This document shows, in pieces, positions 1-5,506 of a stretch of 5,896 nt of DNA. The stretch lies in NCBI GenBank assembly GCA_009782975.1, contig WRIA01000045.1, forward strand, positions 1 through 5,896. The letters are read 5' to 3'. Position numbers and translations under genes: made by a program. Under the pieces are notes generated by a model that was not told the origin of the DNA, did no database searches, and saw only the letters and a program-made list of their open reading frames with translations. This stretch comes from Clostridiales bacterium (GTDB lineage Bacteria > Bacillota_B > Dehalobacteriia > UBA4068). How positions within the stretch are numbered: the stretch's first letter is position 1; each line of letters starts with the position of its first letter.

Positions 1-2
1 AA

Positions 3-38
3 GATGAACATAAGCGTGATAAAATAGAAAAAAAGTAA
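3..38 (+). CDS. Possible C-terminal tail of an upstream gene (partial)
   Basis: One reading frame is open from the left edge and ends at TAA 36-38, giving the highly charged tail DEHKRDKIEKK. It stops 12 bases before the ATG at 51, the spacing expected of the preceding gene of an operon. A charged, lysine-rich C-terminus would suit a membrane transporter or many other proteins, and nothing identifies the product. A second frame also reaches a stop (TAG 25-27), so eleven open codons are weak evidence. The sequence upstream of the window would settle it. Confidence 0.3.
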   Translation, partial: DEHKRDKIEKK

Positions 39-50
39 TAAGGAGGAGCT

Positions 51-971
51 ATGAGCATAAAAAGGTTTACGGGCGTAATGCCGCCCATGATGACTCCCTT
101 TACGGCGGAAGGCGCGGTGGACTACGGGGCCTTTACCGCCAATATGGAGCGCTGGAACGAGGATGCTTTAAGTGGTTATCTTGTAAACGGCTCCAACAGC
201 GAGACCGCCTATTTAAGTGAGCAGGAGAAGCTTAAACTGCTGCGCCTTACGGTAAAACATTCCGGGCCGGGCCGCCGTATCCTGGCCGGCACAGGCGTGG
301 AATCCCTGGCGGAGACCATACGCTTTACCAATGCCTGCGCCGGGGAAGGGGCGGAATTTGCCCTGGTTCTTACACCTTGCTATTATCACAGCAATATGAC
401 CAGCGCCGCTTTAACGGATTTTTTTACCCGCCTGGCCGATGCCAGCGATATTCCCGTCCTTATCTATAATGTGCCAAAGTTCACCCATGTAAACATCAAG
501 GCGGACGCGGTAAAGGCGCTCTCGGCGCACCCCAATATAGTGGGCATGAAGGACAGCACCGGCGATGTATCGCAACTTGCCTCCTTCCTGGCGGCTACGG
601 CCGGGCAGGATTTTGAGATACTTGTAGGTACGGTTTCGGCCTGGTTCCCTGCCCTTACCCTGGGTATAGTATCCGGCATACACGCCACCGCCAACTGTGC
701 GCCCAATGCCTGCGCCGCCGTGCAACAGGCCTTTACCGCCAAGGATAATGAACGCGCCCGCGCTATCTATCAACTGCTGCTGCCACTTAACACGGCTGTA
801 ACAGCCACTTACGGTATAGCCGGCTTAAAATATGCCGCAAATCTGCTGGGATATACGGGCGGCGCGGTACGCTGCCCATTGCAACCCCTAAGCGAAAAAG
901 ATTGCATGGAGTTGCACCTTATAACAGAGACCGCGCGGCAAAAATTGGAAGACCTGGGCGTTAAGCCTTAA
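51..971 (+). CDS. DHDPS/NAL-family class I aldolase, HOGA-like
   Basis: Predicted cytosolic (beta/alpha)8-barrel lyase of the dihydrodipicolinate synthase / N-acetylneuraminate lyase family, 306 residues, a normal length. The Schiff-base lysine is K167 in GMKDSTGD. The catalytic tyrosine is Y139 in YNVP, and a Tyr pair follows the TPC motif at 111-112. The substrate loop is GSNSE (47-51), where DapA has GTTGE and 4-hydroxy-2-oxoglutarate aldolases have GSNGE. The arginine that DapA uses to hold aspartate semialdehyde (YNVPSRTG) is replaced by F144, which argues against lysine biosynthesis. The normally conserved glycine of the loop is Ser50. By family, it should cleave or form a 2-oxoacid using pyruvate; the substrate is unknown, and 4-hydroxy-2-oxoglutarate (giving pyruvate plus glyoxylate) is one candidate. 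The start is supported by AGGAGG at 41-46. The aminotransferase gene follows 18 bases later, probably in the same operon. Confidence 0.9.
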   Translation: MSIKRFTGVMPPMMTPFTAEGAVDYGAFTANMERWNEDALSGYLVNGSNSETAYLSEQEKLKLLRLTVKHSGPGRRILAGTGVESLAETIRFTNACAGEGAEFALVLTPCYYHSNMTSAALTDFFTRLADASDIPVLIYNVPKFTHVNIKADAVKALSAHPNIVGMKDSTGDVSQLASFLAATAGQDFEILVGTVSAWFPALTLGIVSGIHATANCAPNACAAVQQAFTAKDNERARAIYQLLLPLNTAVTATYGIAGLKYAANLLGYTGGAVRCPLQPLSEKDCMELHLITETARQKLEDLGVKP

Positions 972-989
972 AACGGAAGGAGAATAACA

Positions 990-2105
990 ATGAACAAAGA
1001 CAATTTGCTGGATTATCTGCCCCATATCCTGTTACTGGGGCCAGGGCCAAGCAGTGTGGCCCCCTCCACCTATCATGCCCTTTCCCAGCCCACTCTGGGG
1101 CATCTGGACACTTATCTGTACGGCATTATGGATGAGGTAAAAGCGGGGTTGCGGGAATTGTTCGGCACGCAAAACGAGCTTACTATAGCAACCTCCGGTA
1201 CCGGATCTTCCGGCATGGAGGCGGCCTTCACCAATGTGGTGGAGCCGGGGGACAAGGTACTTGTGCTGGCAAACGGCTTTTTTGCCACGCGCATGACGGA
1301 AGTGGCCGGCCGCCTGGGTGCAAAGGTGACGCAGTTCGAATCCCCCTGGGGCGAGGCTTTGCCGGTGGATCAGGTGGCGGAGCAACTGGGCAGCGAAAAT
1401 TATGACATAGTGGCTATGGTACAGGCGGAGACCTCTACCGGGGTGCTTAACCCGGCGGGGGAGATAGGCGCGCTGTTAAAGGATTACGGCGCATTGTTTA
1501 TCATAGACGCTGTGACCAGCCTGGGCGGCCTGCCGCTGCAAGCGGATGAGTGGGGCGCCGATGTGGTTTACAGTTGCAGCCAAAAGGGGCTGGCCTGCCC
1601 GCCCGGTTTAGCGCCCATAACCTTCTCCGCGCGGGCGCTTGCCAAATACAAGGGCCGCAAAAACAAGGTGCCCAACTGGTACCTGGACGCGGGGCTTTTG
1701 GCGCAATACTGGGGCGGCGAAAAGCGCGTCTATCATCATACTATTTCCGCTAACCTGGTATATGGGCTGTATCAGGCCGTTTATAATATATTGGCGGAGG
1801 GGACGCAAAACGCCTTCGCGCGGCAGTGGGCCGCCCATGAATATCTGGTGCGGGAGCTGTATAAACTGGGCTTGGAAATGCTGGTGGCCGAAGGGCAGCG
1901 CCTGCCTATGCTTAACGCGGTCAAAGTCCCCGCTGGCGCCGACGAGGCTGCTATACGCGCCCGTTTAAGGCAGGAGCATCATATAGAGATAGGGGCCGGC
2001 TTGGGGCCGCTGGCCGGGCAGATATTCCGCATTGGCCTTATGGGCCACAATGCCCGCCCGGAAGTGGTGGATAAGCTGATAACGGCACTTAAAGCGGTGC
2101 TGTGA
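990..2105 (+). CDS. Class V aminotransferase, alanine-glyoxylate/serine-glyoxylate type
   Basis: PLP-dependent fold-type I aminotransferase of class V, 371 residues, near full length for AGXT/SGAT enzymes. Visible landmarks are the N-terminal LLGPGPSSV (15-23), GHLD (37-40), the cofactor-phosphate loop SGTGSSGMEAA (69-79), D173 in IIDAVTSLGG contacting the pyridine nitrogen, the PLP lysine K199 in SCSQKGL, YHHT (248-251), and R347 in FRIGLMG, the usual substrate-carboxylate arginine. The C-terminal GLGP...RIGLMG block closely resembles animal alanine-glyoxylate aminotransferase. It probably moves an amino group from alanine or serine to glyoxylate, giving glycine. The same family includes PucG, the ureidoglycine-glyoxylate aminotransferase of purine breakdown, so exact substrates cannot be read from sequence alone. 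The start has AAGGAG at 977-982 with 7-base spacing. It ends in TGA, with a second in-frame stop (TAG) two codons later. It lies directly behind the HOGA-like aldolase, which could supply glyoxylate. Confidence 0.92.
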   Translation: MNKDNLLDYLPHILLLGPGPSSVAPSTYHALSQPTLGHLDTYLYGIMDEVKAGLRELFGTQNELTIATSGTGSSGMEAAFTNVVEPGDKVLVLANGFFATRMTEVAGRLGAKVTQFESPWGEALPVDQVAEQLGSENYDIVAMVQAETSTGVLNPAGEIGALLKDYGALFIIDAVTSLGGLPLQADEWGADVVYSCSQKGLACPPGLAPITFSARALAKYKGRKNKVPNWYLDAGLLAQYWGGEKRVYHHTISANLVYGLYQAVYNILAEGTQNAFARQWAAHEYLVRELYKLGLEMLVAEGQRLPMLNAVKVPAGADEAAIRARLRQEHHIEIGAGLGPLAGQIFRIGLMGHNARPEVVDKLITALKAVL

Positions 2106-2122
2106 CCACAATAGCATAGGTT

Positions 2123-2168
2123 CAGGTGTCTAAATTTTAGACAAAATTGTCTAAAATTTAGACACCTG
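2123..2168. promoter_or_regulatory. Nested palindrome, probable tandem operator before ygeY
   Basis: Two perfect 22-base arms (2123-2144 and 2147-2168) face each other across a 2-base AA spacer. Each arm region holds its own 17-base palindrome, TGTCTAAA-T-TTTAGACA at 2127-2143 and TGTCTAAA-A-TTTAGACA at 2148-2164. There are thus four identical 8-base half-sites, and the two sub-palindromes have centres 21 bases apart, about two helical turns. This suits two repressor or activator dimers on one DNA face. No T-run follows on either strand, so it is not a standard intrinsic terminator. It lies 22 bases before the ygeY start and overlaps AT-rich stretches that could be promoter elements. The 7-1-7 symmetry recalls Fur-family boxes in geometry but not in sequence; the cognate factor is unknown. 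A role as an mRNA hairpin or dispersed repeat is also possible. Confidence 0.75.
2152..2157 (+). promoter_or_regulatory. Possible -10 box for ygeY inside the palindrome
   Basis: TAAAAT matches the sigma-A -10 consensus at five of six positions and lies 33 bases before the ygeY ATG, which would give a short leader containing the AGGAGG site. The -35 position 17 bases upstream (TCTAAA, 2129-2134) is poor, so activation or a different start is possible. An alternative pair, TTGTCT 2147-2152 and CATAAA 2170-2175, would start transcription inside the ribosome binding site and is less likely. Confidence 0.3.
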
Positions 2169-2190
2169 GCATAAAAAGGAGGGCGGGGCA

Positions 2191-3396
2191 ATGGATTTTA
2201 AGGCCATTAAACAAGCGGCGGATAATCACGCGCCGCAAATGTACCGCTTTTTGCGCGATCTTATAGCAATACCAGGGGAAAGCTGCGGCGAAAAGAAAGT
2301 TATCGAGCGCATAGCAAGGGAAATGAAAGCACTGGAGTTCGACGAGATAAAGGTGGACGGCCTTGGAAATGTGCTGGGCTTTATGGGTTTTGGGGAGCGT
2401 GTGATAGCCTTCGACGCCCATATCGACACCGTGGGAGTGGGCGAACTTGCCAACTGGCGTTTCGATCCCTACAAAGGCTATGAAACGGAACAGGAGATAG
2501 GCGGGCGCGGCGCTTCCGACCAACTGGGCGGCATAGTTTCCGCCTGCTATGGCGCGCGCATCATGCGGGAGCTGGATCTAATTCCGGAAAATTGCCGCGT
2601 GCTTGTCACCGGCACGGTGCAGGAGGAGGATTGCGACGGCCTGTGCTGGCAATATATCATAGAAAAAGACGGCATAAGGCCGGAATTCGTGGTCATCACC
2701 GAGCCCACGGACGGTAAGATCAACCGCGGCCAGCGCGGGCGCATGGAGATCCGCGTGGAGGTAACGGGCGTATCCTGCCACGGCTCGGCCCCGGAGCGGG
2801 GCGATAACGCTATCTACAAAATGGCGGAGATAATACTGGAGGTACGGGAGCTTAACGAACGCCTGGCCTGCGACCCCTTCCTGGGCAAGGGAACGCTGGC
2901 TGTCTCCCAAAGCTTCTACAACTCGCCTTCCCGTTGCGCCGTGGCGGATATGAGCGCCATCTCCATAGACCGCCGCCTTACCTGGGGGGAAACCTGGCAG
3001 CAGGCTTTGGAAGAGATCGCCGGCCTTCCTGCGGTAAAAAAACACGAAGCGAGGGTTACCATGTACCGCTACGACAGCCCCGCCTACACCGGGCTTGTCT
3101 ATCCCAGCGACTGCTACTTCCCGGCCTGGGTGCTGCCGGAGGATCATCCGGCGCTTAAGGCGGCGGTTACTGCCCATAGCGGGCTGTTCGGGCAGCCGCT
3201 GGTAGATAAGTGGATCTTTTCCACCAACGCCGTCTCCATAATGGGGCGCTACGGCATACCCTGCCTGGGTTTCGGGCCGGGTTTTGAAGCACAGGCCCAC
3301 GCTCCCAACGAAATGACCGAAAAAGCCCATCTGCCGCGTTGCGCCGCCCTTTACGCGGCCATACCCATGCTGTATATAAGGCCTTCCCAGCCTTAA
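2191..3396 (+). CDS. ygeY: YgeY-family M20 metallohydrolase (selenium/purine-cluster linked)
   Basis: Cytosolic zinc-dependent amidohydrolase/peptidase of family M20, related to ArgE, DapE and carboxypeptidase G2, 401 residues. Metal and catalytic residues are visible in family order: H77 and D79 in DAHIDTV, bridging D110 in [10 protein letters not shown], general base E145 in VQEEDCDG, E171 in ITEPTD, and H370 in QAHAPNE. The dimerisation (lid) domain spans roughly 184-300 and carries H197 in SCHGSAP. The wording of the EEDCDG and [14 protein letters not shown] blocks is what I recognise as YgeY rather than ArgE or DapE. The start has AGGAGG at 2178-2183 with 7-base spacing. In E. coli and gut anaerobes ygeY sits with ygeX, ygeW, ssnA, hyuA and xdh genes, a cluster tied to anaerobic purine/urate use; hydrolysis of a ureido or acylamino intermediate is plausible here but inferred. 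A nested palindrome lies just upstream, suggesting its own regulation. Confidence 0.9.
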   Translation: MDFKAIKQAADNHAPQMYRFLRDLIAIPGESCGEKKVIERIAREMKALEFDEIKVDGLGNVLGFMGFGERVIAFDAHIDTVGVGELANWRFDPYKGYETEQEIGGRGASDQLGGIVSACYGARIMRELDLIPENCRVLVTGTVQEEDCDGLCWQYIIEKDGIRPEFVVITEPTDGKINRGQRGRMEIRVEVTGVSCHGSAPERGDNAIYKMAEIILEVRELNERLACDPFLGKGTLAVSQSFYNSPSRCAVADMSAISIDRRLTWGETWQQALEEIAGLPAVKKHEARVTMYRYDSPAYTGLVYPSDCYFPAWVLPEDHPALKAAVTAHSGLFGQPLVDKWIFSTNAVSIMGRYGIPCLGFGPGFEAQAHAPNEMTEKAHLPRCAALYAAIPMLYIRPSQP

Positions 3397-3414
3397 GTAT
3401 TTAGTTACTATGGT

Positions 3415-3431
3415 TTTTCGCCTAGCGAAAA
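3415..3431. promoter_or_regulatory. 17-base palindrome, probable operator before ygeW
   Basis: Perfect inverted repeat TTTTCGC-CTA-GCGAAAA, 18 bases after the ygeY stop. It covers the -35 and early spacer region of a candidate promoter whose -10 is at 3440-3445, a placement typical of a repressor site. As RNA it would form a 7-bp stem with a 3-base loop, but no U-run follows, so it is unlikely to be a standard terminator. Its sequence differs from the TGTCTAAA sites before ygeY, which would imply a different regulator. Confidence 0.5.
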
Positions 3432-3445
3432 CGATCCAATATAAT
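3417..3445 (+). promoter_or_regulatory. Candidate sigma-A promoter for ygeW
   Basis: A perfect -10 hexamer TATAAT at 3440-3445 lies in the 103-base ygeY-ygeW gap. The -35 hexamer at the 17-base spacing is TTCGCC (3417-3422), only three of six to consensus, and it is embedded in the 17-base palindrome. Transcription would start near 3452, giving a leader of about 48 bases. The weak -35 suggests the promoter may need an activator or is simply modest. Confidence 0.5.
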
Positions 3446-3485
3446 GGCTTACTTTCTATTTATGTTTCGGCTGCGCAAGTGATTT

Positions 3486-3491
3486 AGGAGG
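3486..3491 (+). promoter_or_regulatory. Ribosome binding site that sets the ygeW start
   Basis: AGGAGG at 3486-3491 is 8 bases before ATG 3500. The in-frame GTG at 3491 overlaps the last G of this site, so it cannot be used as a start with this Shine-Dalgarno sequence. The ATG at 3500 is therefore preferred. Confidence 0.9.
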
Positions 3492-3499
3492 TGTTCTAT

Positions 3500-4693
3500 A
3501 TGAATAAGCTGCAACAATCTCTGGATACCTTGAATAATCTGGATTTTTCCGGCCTGTATGGCGAGGATTTTTTGCTTAGTTGGGAAAAAAGCGCCGATGA
3601 ATTGGCCGCTGTCTTTGCTGCGGCAGACGCCTTGCGCTTCCTGCGGGAGACTAACAAGCCCACCCCCATCTTTCAAAACGGCCTGGCCGTATCCTTGTTT
3701 AGGGATAATTCCACCCGGACACGTTTTTCCTTCGCCTCGGCCTGCAACCTGCTGGGCCTTTGTGTGCAGGATCTGGACGAGGGAAAATCCCAGTTAGCCC
3801 ACGGGGAAACTGTGCGGGAGACCGCCAATATGGTTTCCTTTATGGCCGACGTAATAGGAATACGGGATGATATGTTCATAGGCCGGGGCAACGCCTATAT
3901 GCGCCAGGTGGCTAAAGCCGTAAAGCAGGGCAAAGACGACGGCGTGCTGGAGCAGCGCCCCACCCTGGTAAATCTGCAATGCGATATGGATCATCCCACC
4001 CAAAGCCTGGCCGATATGCTGCATCTTATACACGAATACGGCAGCCTGCAACATCTGCGCGGCAAAAAGCTGGCCATGACCTGGGCCTATTCCCCTTCCT
4101 ACGGCAAGCCACTTTCCGTACCCCAGGGGATAATAGCTTTGGCCAGCCGTTTTGGTATGGATATCGTACTGGCCCATCCTCAAGGCTACGAGGTTATGCC
4201 GGAAATAGAAGCGCTGGCAGCCAGACAGGCGGCGGAAAGCGGCGGCAGCTTCCGTAAGACCTACGATATGGCGGAAGCTTTTACGGGCGGGCATATAGTT
4301 TACCCCAAAAGCTGGGCTCCCTTTGCGGCCATGGAGCAGCGCACCGCCTTGTTCGACGCGGGCGATACTAAGGGAATAAAGGATTTAGAGCAGGAATTGC
4401 TACAAACCAACGCCCAGCATAAGACCTGGGAATGCACAGAAAAGCTGATGAGCAAGACCGTAATGGGCGAGGCTTTATATATGCACTGTCTTCCCGCGGA
4501 TATCAGCGGCGTTTCCTGCGAGGCGGGCGAGGTTACAGCCGGTCTGTTCGACCGTTACCGCACAAGCCTTTACAAAGAGGCCGGCAACAAGCCCTATATA
4601 ATAGCCGCTATGATACTGCTTTCCAAGGTAAAAGAACCGCAGGCCCTGCTTAAACAATGGGCGGCGGCCAGCACCCCGCGCTGGTATAAATAG
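3500..4693 (+). CDS. ygeW: Knotted carbamoyltransferase YgeW
   Basis: Cytosolic aspartate/ornithine carbamoyltransferase-family enzyme, 397 residues from ATG 3500, the usual YgeW size. The N-terminal carbamoyl-phosphate domain carries STRTR (71-75) within FRDNSTRTRFSF, K95 in DEGKSQLAHGET and DHPTQ (164-168). The second domain carries the HCLPAD motif (329-334). The proline-containing loop around 197-210 (SPSYGKPLSVPQG) fits the knotted subgroup that also holds acetyl- and succinyl-ornithine carbamoyltransferases. Overall wording matches YgeW, not OTC or PyrB. Its physiological reaction is not firmly assigned in my knowledge. In the purine/urate cluster it most likely runs toward carbamoyl phosphate release from a ureido compound, or transfers carbamoyl to a diamino acid, which would allow ATP recovery through a carbamate kinase not present here. 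It follows ygeY but has its own candidate promoter and palindrome. A phage-like small gene follows after 8 bases. Confidence 0.93.
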   Translation: MNKLQQSLDTLNNLDFSGLYGEDFLLSWEKSADELAAVFAAADALRFLRETNKPTPIFQNGLAVSLFRDNSTRTRFSFASACNLLGLCVQDLDEGKSQLAHGETVRETANMVSFMADVIGIRDDMFIGRGNAYMRQVAKAVKQGKDDGVLEQRPTLVNLQCDMDHPTQSLADMLHLIHEYGSLQHLRGKKLAMTWAYSPSYGKPLSVPQGIIALASRFGMDIVLAHPQGYEVMPEIEALAARQAAESGGSFRKTYDMAEAFTGGHIVYPKSWAPFAAMEQRTALFDAGDTKGIKDLEQELLQTNAQHKTWECTEKLMSKTVMGEALYMHCLPADISGVSCEAGEVTAGLFDRYRTSLYKEAGNKPYIIAAMILLSKVKEPQALLKQWAAASTPRWYK

Positions 4694-4701
4694 GCCCGCC
4701 G

Positions 4702-4983
4702 ATGGAAAGATTTACTAAACAACTACCGGACGGAAGCTACCGCCTAACAGGCGCGCCGGAACCCTTGCCAAAAGGTTATGGAGGCGCGGCTGTGGAAAGG
4801 CTGGCCGCCTTCGAAAACGTATATGCGGGCCTGCTGGAAACACAAGAGCAGATAACCGCGGAATTGCAGGAACTGCGCGGGGCCGGCAGGATCGGTTCCT
4901 TGCGCTTCAAAGAACTGACAGCTTATAAGCTGACTAACCGGAACATCCTTGGCCTCTTCGCGGCCCAAGGCATAAAGGAATAA
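4702..4983 (+). CDS. Small phage-like protein of unknown function
   Basis: A 93-residue, probably cytosolic protein without a signal peptide or membrane segment. It has an N-terminal segment beginning MERFTKQLPDGSY, a VERLAAFENVYAGLL helix (31-45), a glutamine/glutamate-rich helical stretch (46-60), and a conserved-looking tail RFKELTAYKLTNRNILGLF (68-86). I recognise this pattern from unannotated small proteins in clostridial genomes and prophages (typically ERLAAYE near the start and KELxxxKLxNxxxLxLF at the end), but no function is known to me. It begins 8 bases after the ygeW stop without a clear Shine-Dalgarno sequence, so it may depend on readthrough or reinitiation from ygeW. No function should be inferred from its position alone, since such proteins occur in many contexts. 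Confidence 0.7.
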   Translation: MERFTKQLPDGSYRLTGAPEPLPKGYGGAAVERLAAFENVYAGLLETQEQITAELQELRGAGRIGSLRFKELTAYKLTNRNILGLFAAQGIKE

Positions 4984-4998
4984 ACATATAAATTTTTC

Positions 4999-5027
4999 TT
5001 GACAAACTATTTTTCTTGTGTTAAGCT
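4999..5027 (+). promoter_or_regulatory. Promoter of the GntR-ABC operon
   Basis: A perfect -35 TTGACA (4999-5004) is followed after exactly 17 bases by TAAGCT (5022-5027). That -10 matches only three of six positions but is preceded by TG at 5019-5020 with one base between, an extended -10. Transcription should begin around 5033-5035, at the edge of or inside the 8-3-8 palindrome, so a bound repressor would block initiation. Confidence 0.75.
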
Positions 5028-5031
5028 ATGC

Positions 5032-5050
5032 GTACTAATACAATTAGTAC
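5032..5050. promoter_or_regulatory. GntR (YtrA-type) operator, 8-3-8 inverted repeat
   Basis: Perfect palindrome GTACTAAT-ACA-ATTAGTAC sits at the predicted transcription start, 54 bases before the regulator's ATG. YtrA-subfamily regulators commonly repress their own operon from inverted repeats with GTAC/AGTAC-type half-sites in this position. Autoregulation by the protein encoded at 5105-5506 is therefore the natural reading, though binding itself is inferred. Confidence 0.8.
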
Positions 5051-5104
5051 ATACGGCACGGTTGGAGTCAAGCCCAAACTGCCTGCCGGGAAAGGAGGCG
5101 CCCC

Positions 5105-5506
5105 ATGATCAGCGTGGATTATCGCAGCCGCACGCCCTTGTACCGGCAGTTGGTGGATAATATAGAGGACGCGGCCGCACGGGGCTTTTTGCCGCCGGAC
5201 AGTCAATTGCCCAGCGTGCGGTCTTTAGCTATGGAGCTTTCCATAAACCCCAACACCATACAGCGCGCTTATACGGAATTGGAAAGACGCGGCGTTATCT
5301 ATAGCCTGGCCGGACGGGGCAGTTTTGTGTGCGGTTCCCCTGCTGCCCTGCTGCAAGCCAAGCGGGAAAGGCTGCTTTCGCAACTGGCGGACCATATACG
5401 GGAAGGTCTGGAATTGGGCCTTACAGCGGAGGAACTGCTTAAAACCTGCCATGCGGCGGCGCAAAGAACAGCAAATAGCAAAGAAGGAAGTGATGACTAT
5501 GATTAA
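5105..5506 (+). CDS. GntR-family transcriptional regulator, YtrA subfamily
   Basis: DNA-binding repressor of 133 residues. Residues about 10-76 form the GntR winged helix-turn-helix, with PLYRQL at 11-16, the LPSVRSLAMELSINPNTIQRAY recognition region (35-56), and the wing GRGSFV (70-75). Only about 57 residues follow (roughly 77-133), predicted as two dimerisation helices plus a charged tail. This short C-terminus, lacking an effector-binding FadR or UTRA domain, defines the YtrA subfamily. The start is supported by AAGGAGG at 5092-5098, 6 bases before ATG. Its last codons overlap the start of the ABC ATPase gene by 8 bases, the classical ytrA-ytrB layout. It probably represses its own promoter through the palindrome at 5032-5050. 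The inducing signal is not visible; in Bacillus subtilis, ytr operons respond to cell-wall antibiotics. Confidence 0.93.
   Translation: MISVDYRSRTPLYRQLVDNIEDAAARGFLPPDSQLPSVRSLAMELSINPNTIQRAYTELERRGVIYSLAGRGSFVCGSPAALLQAKRERLLSQLADHIREGLELGLTAEELLKTCHAAAQRTANSKEGSDDYD

Noticed and set aside
1639..1968. 109-codon open frame on the plus strand inside the aminotransferase
   Set aside because: Out-of-frame shadow of a well-conserved gene; its composition (many Trp, Arg, Cys, Pro) is unlike a real protein.
2103..2168. Selenocysteine recoding of the aminotransferase TGA, with the downstream palindrome as a SECIS-like hairpin
   Set aside because: A TAG follows in frame two codons later, the protein already ends at the normal family C-terminus, and the hairpin is a perfect AT-rich palindrome unlike a bacterial SECIS.
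2123..2168. Intrinsic terminator after the aminotransferase gene
   Set aside because: The stem is long, but its base region is followed by GGCATAAAAAGG with no T-run on the + strand, and none follows on the - strand.
2167..2184. Sigma-54 promoter (TGGCA ... GC) before ygeY
   Set aside because: The GG-to-GC spacing is 13, not the required 10 bases, and initiation would fall beyond the ribosome binding site.
2578..3330. 250-codon open frame on the minus strand
   Set aside because: It lies wholly antisense to ygeY, has no ribosome binding site or recognisable motif, and is explained by the coding bias of a GC-rich gene.
51..3396. A lysine-biosynthesis cluster (DapA, aminotransferase, DapE-like M20 enzyme)
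   Set aside because: The aldolase lacks the DapA substrate arginine and has a Ser-Asn loop, the aminotransferase is class V AGXT-like and not a diaminopimelate-pathway type, and the M20 protein carries YgeY-specific wording.
5055..5083. Leader hairpin (GGCA...GTTGG...CCAAAC...TGCC) acting as a riboswitch or attenuator before the GntR gene
   Set aside because: The pairing is short and interrupted, there is no alternative structure or T-run, and the leader is only about 70 bases long; the operator at the start site already explains regulation.
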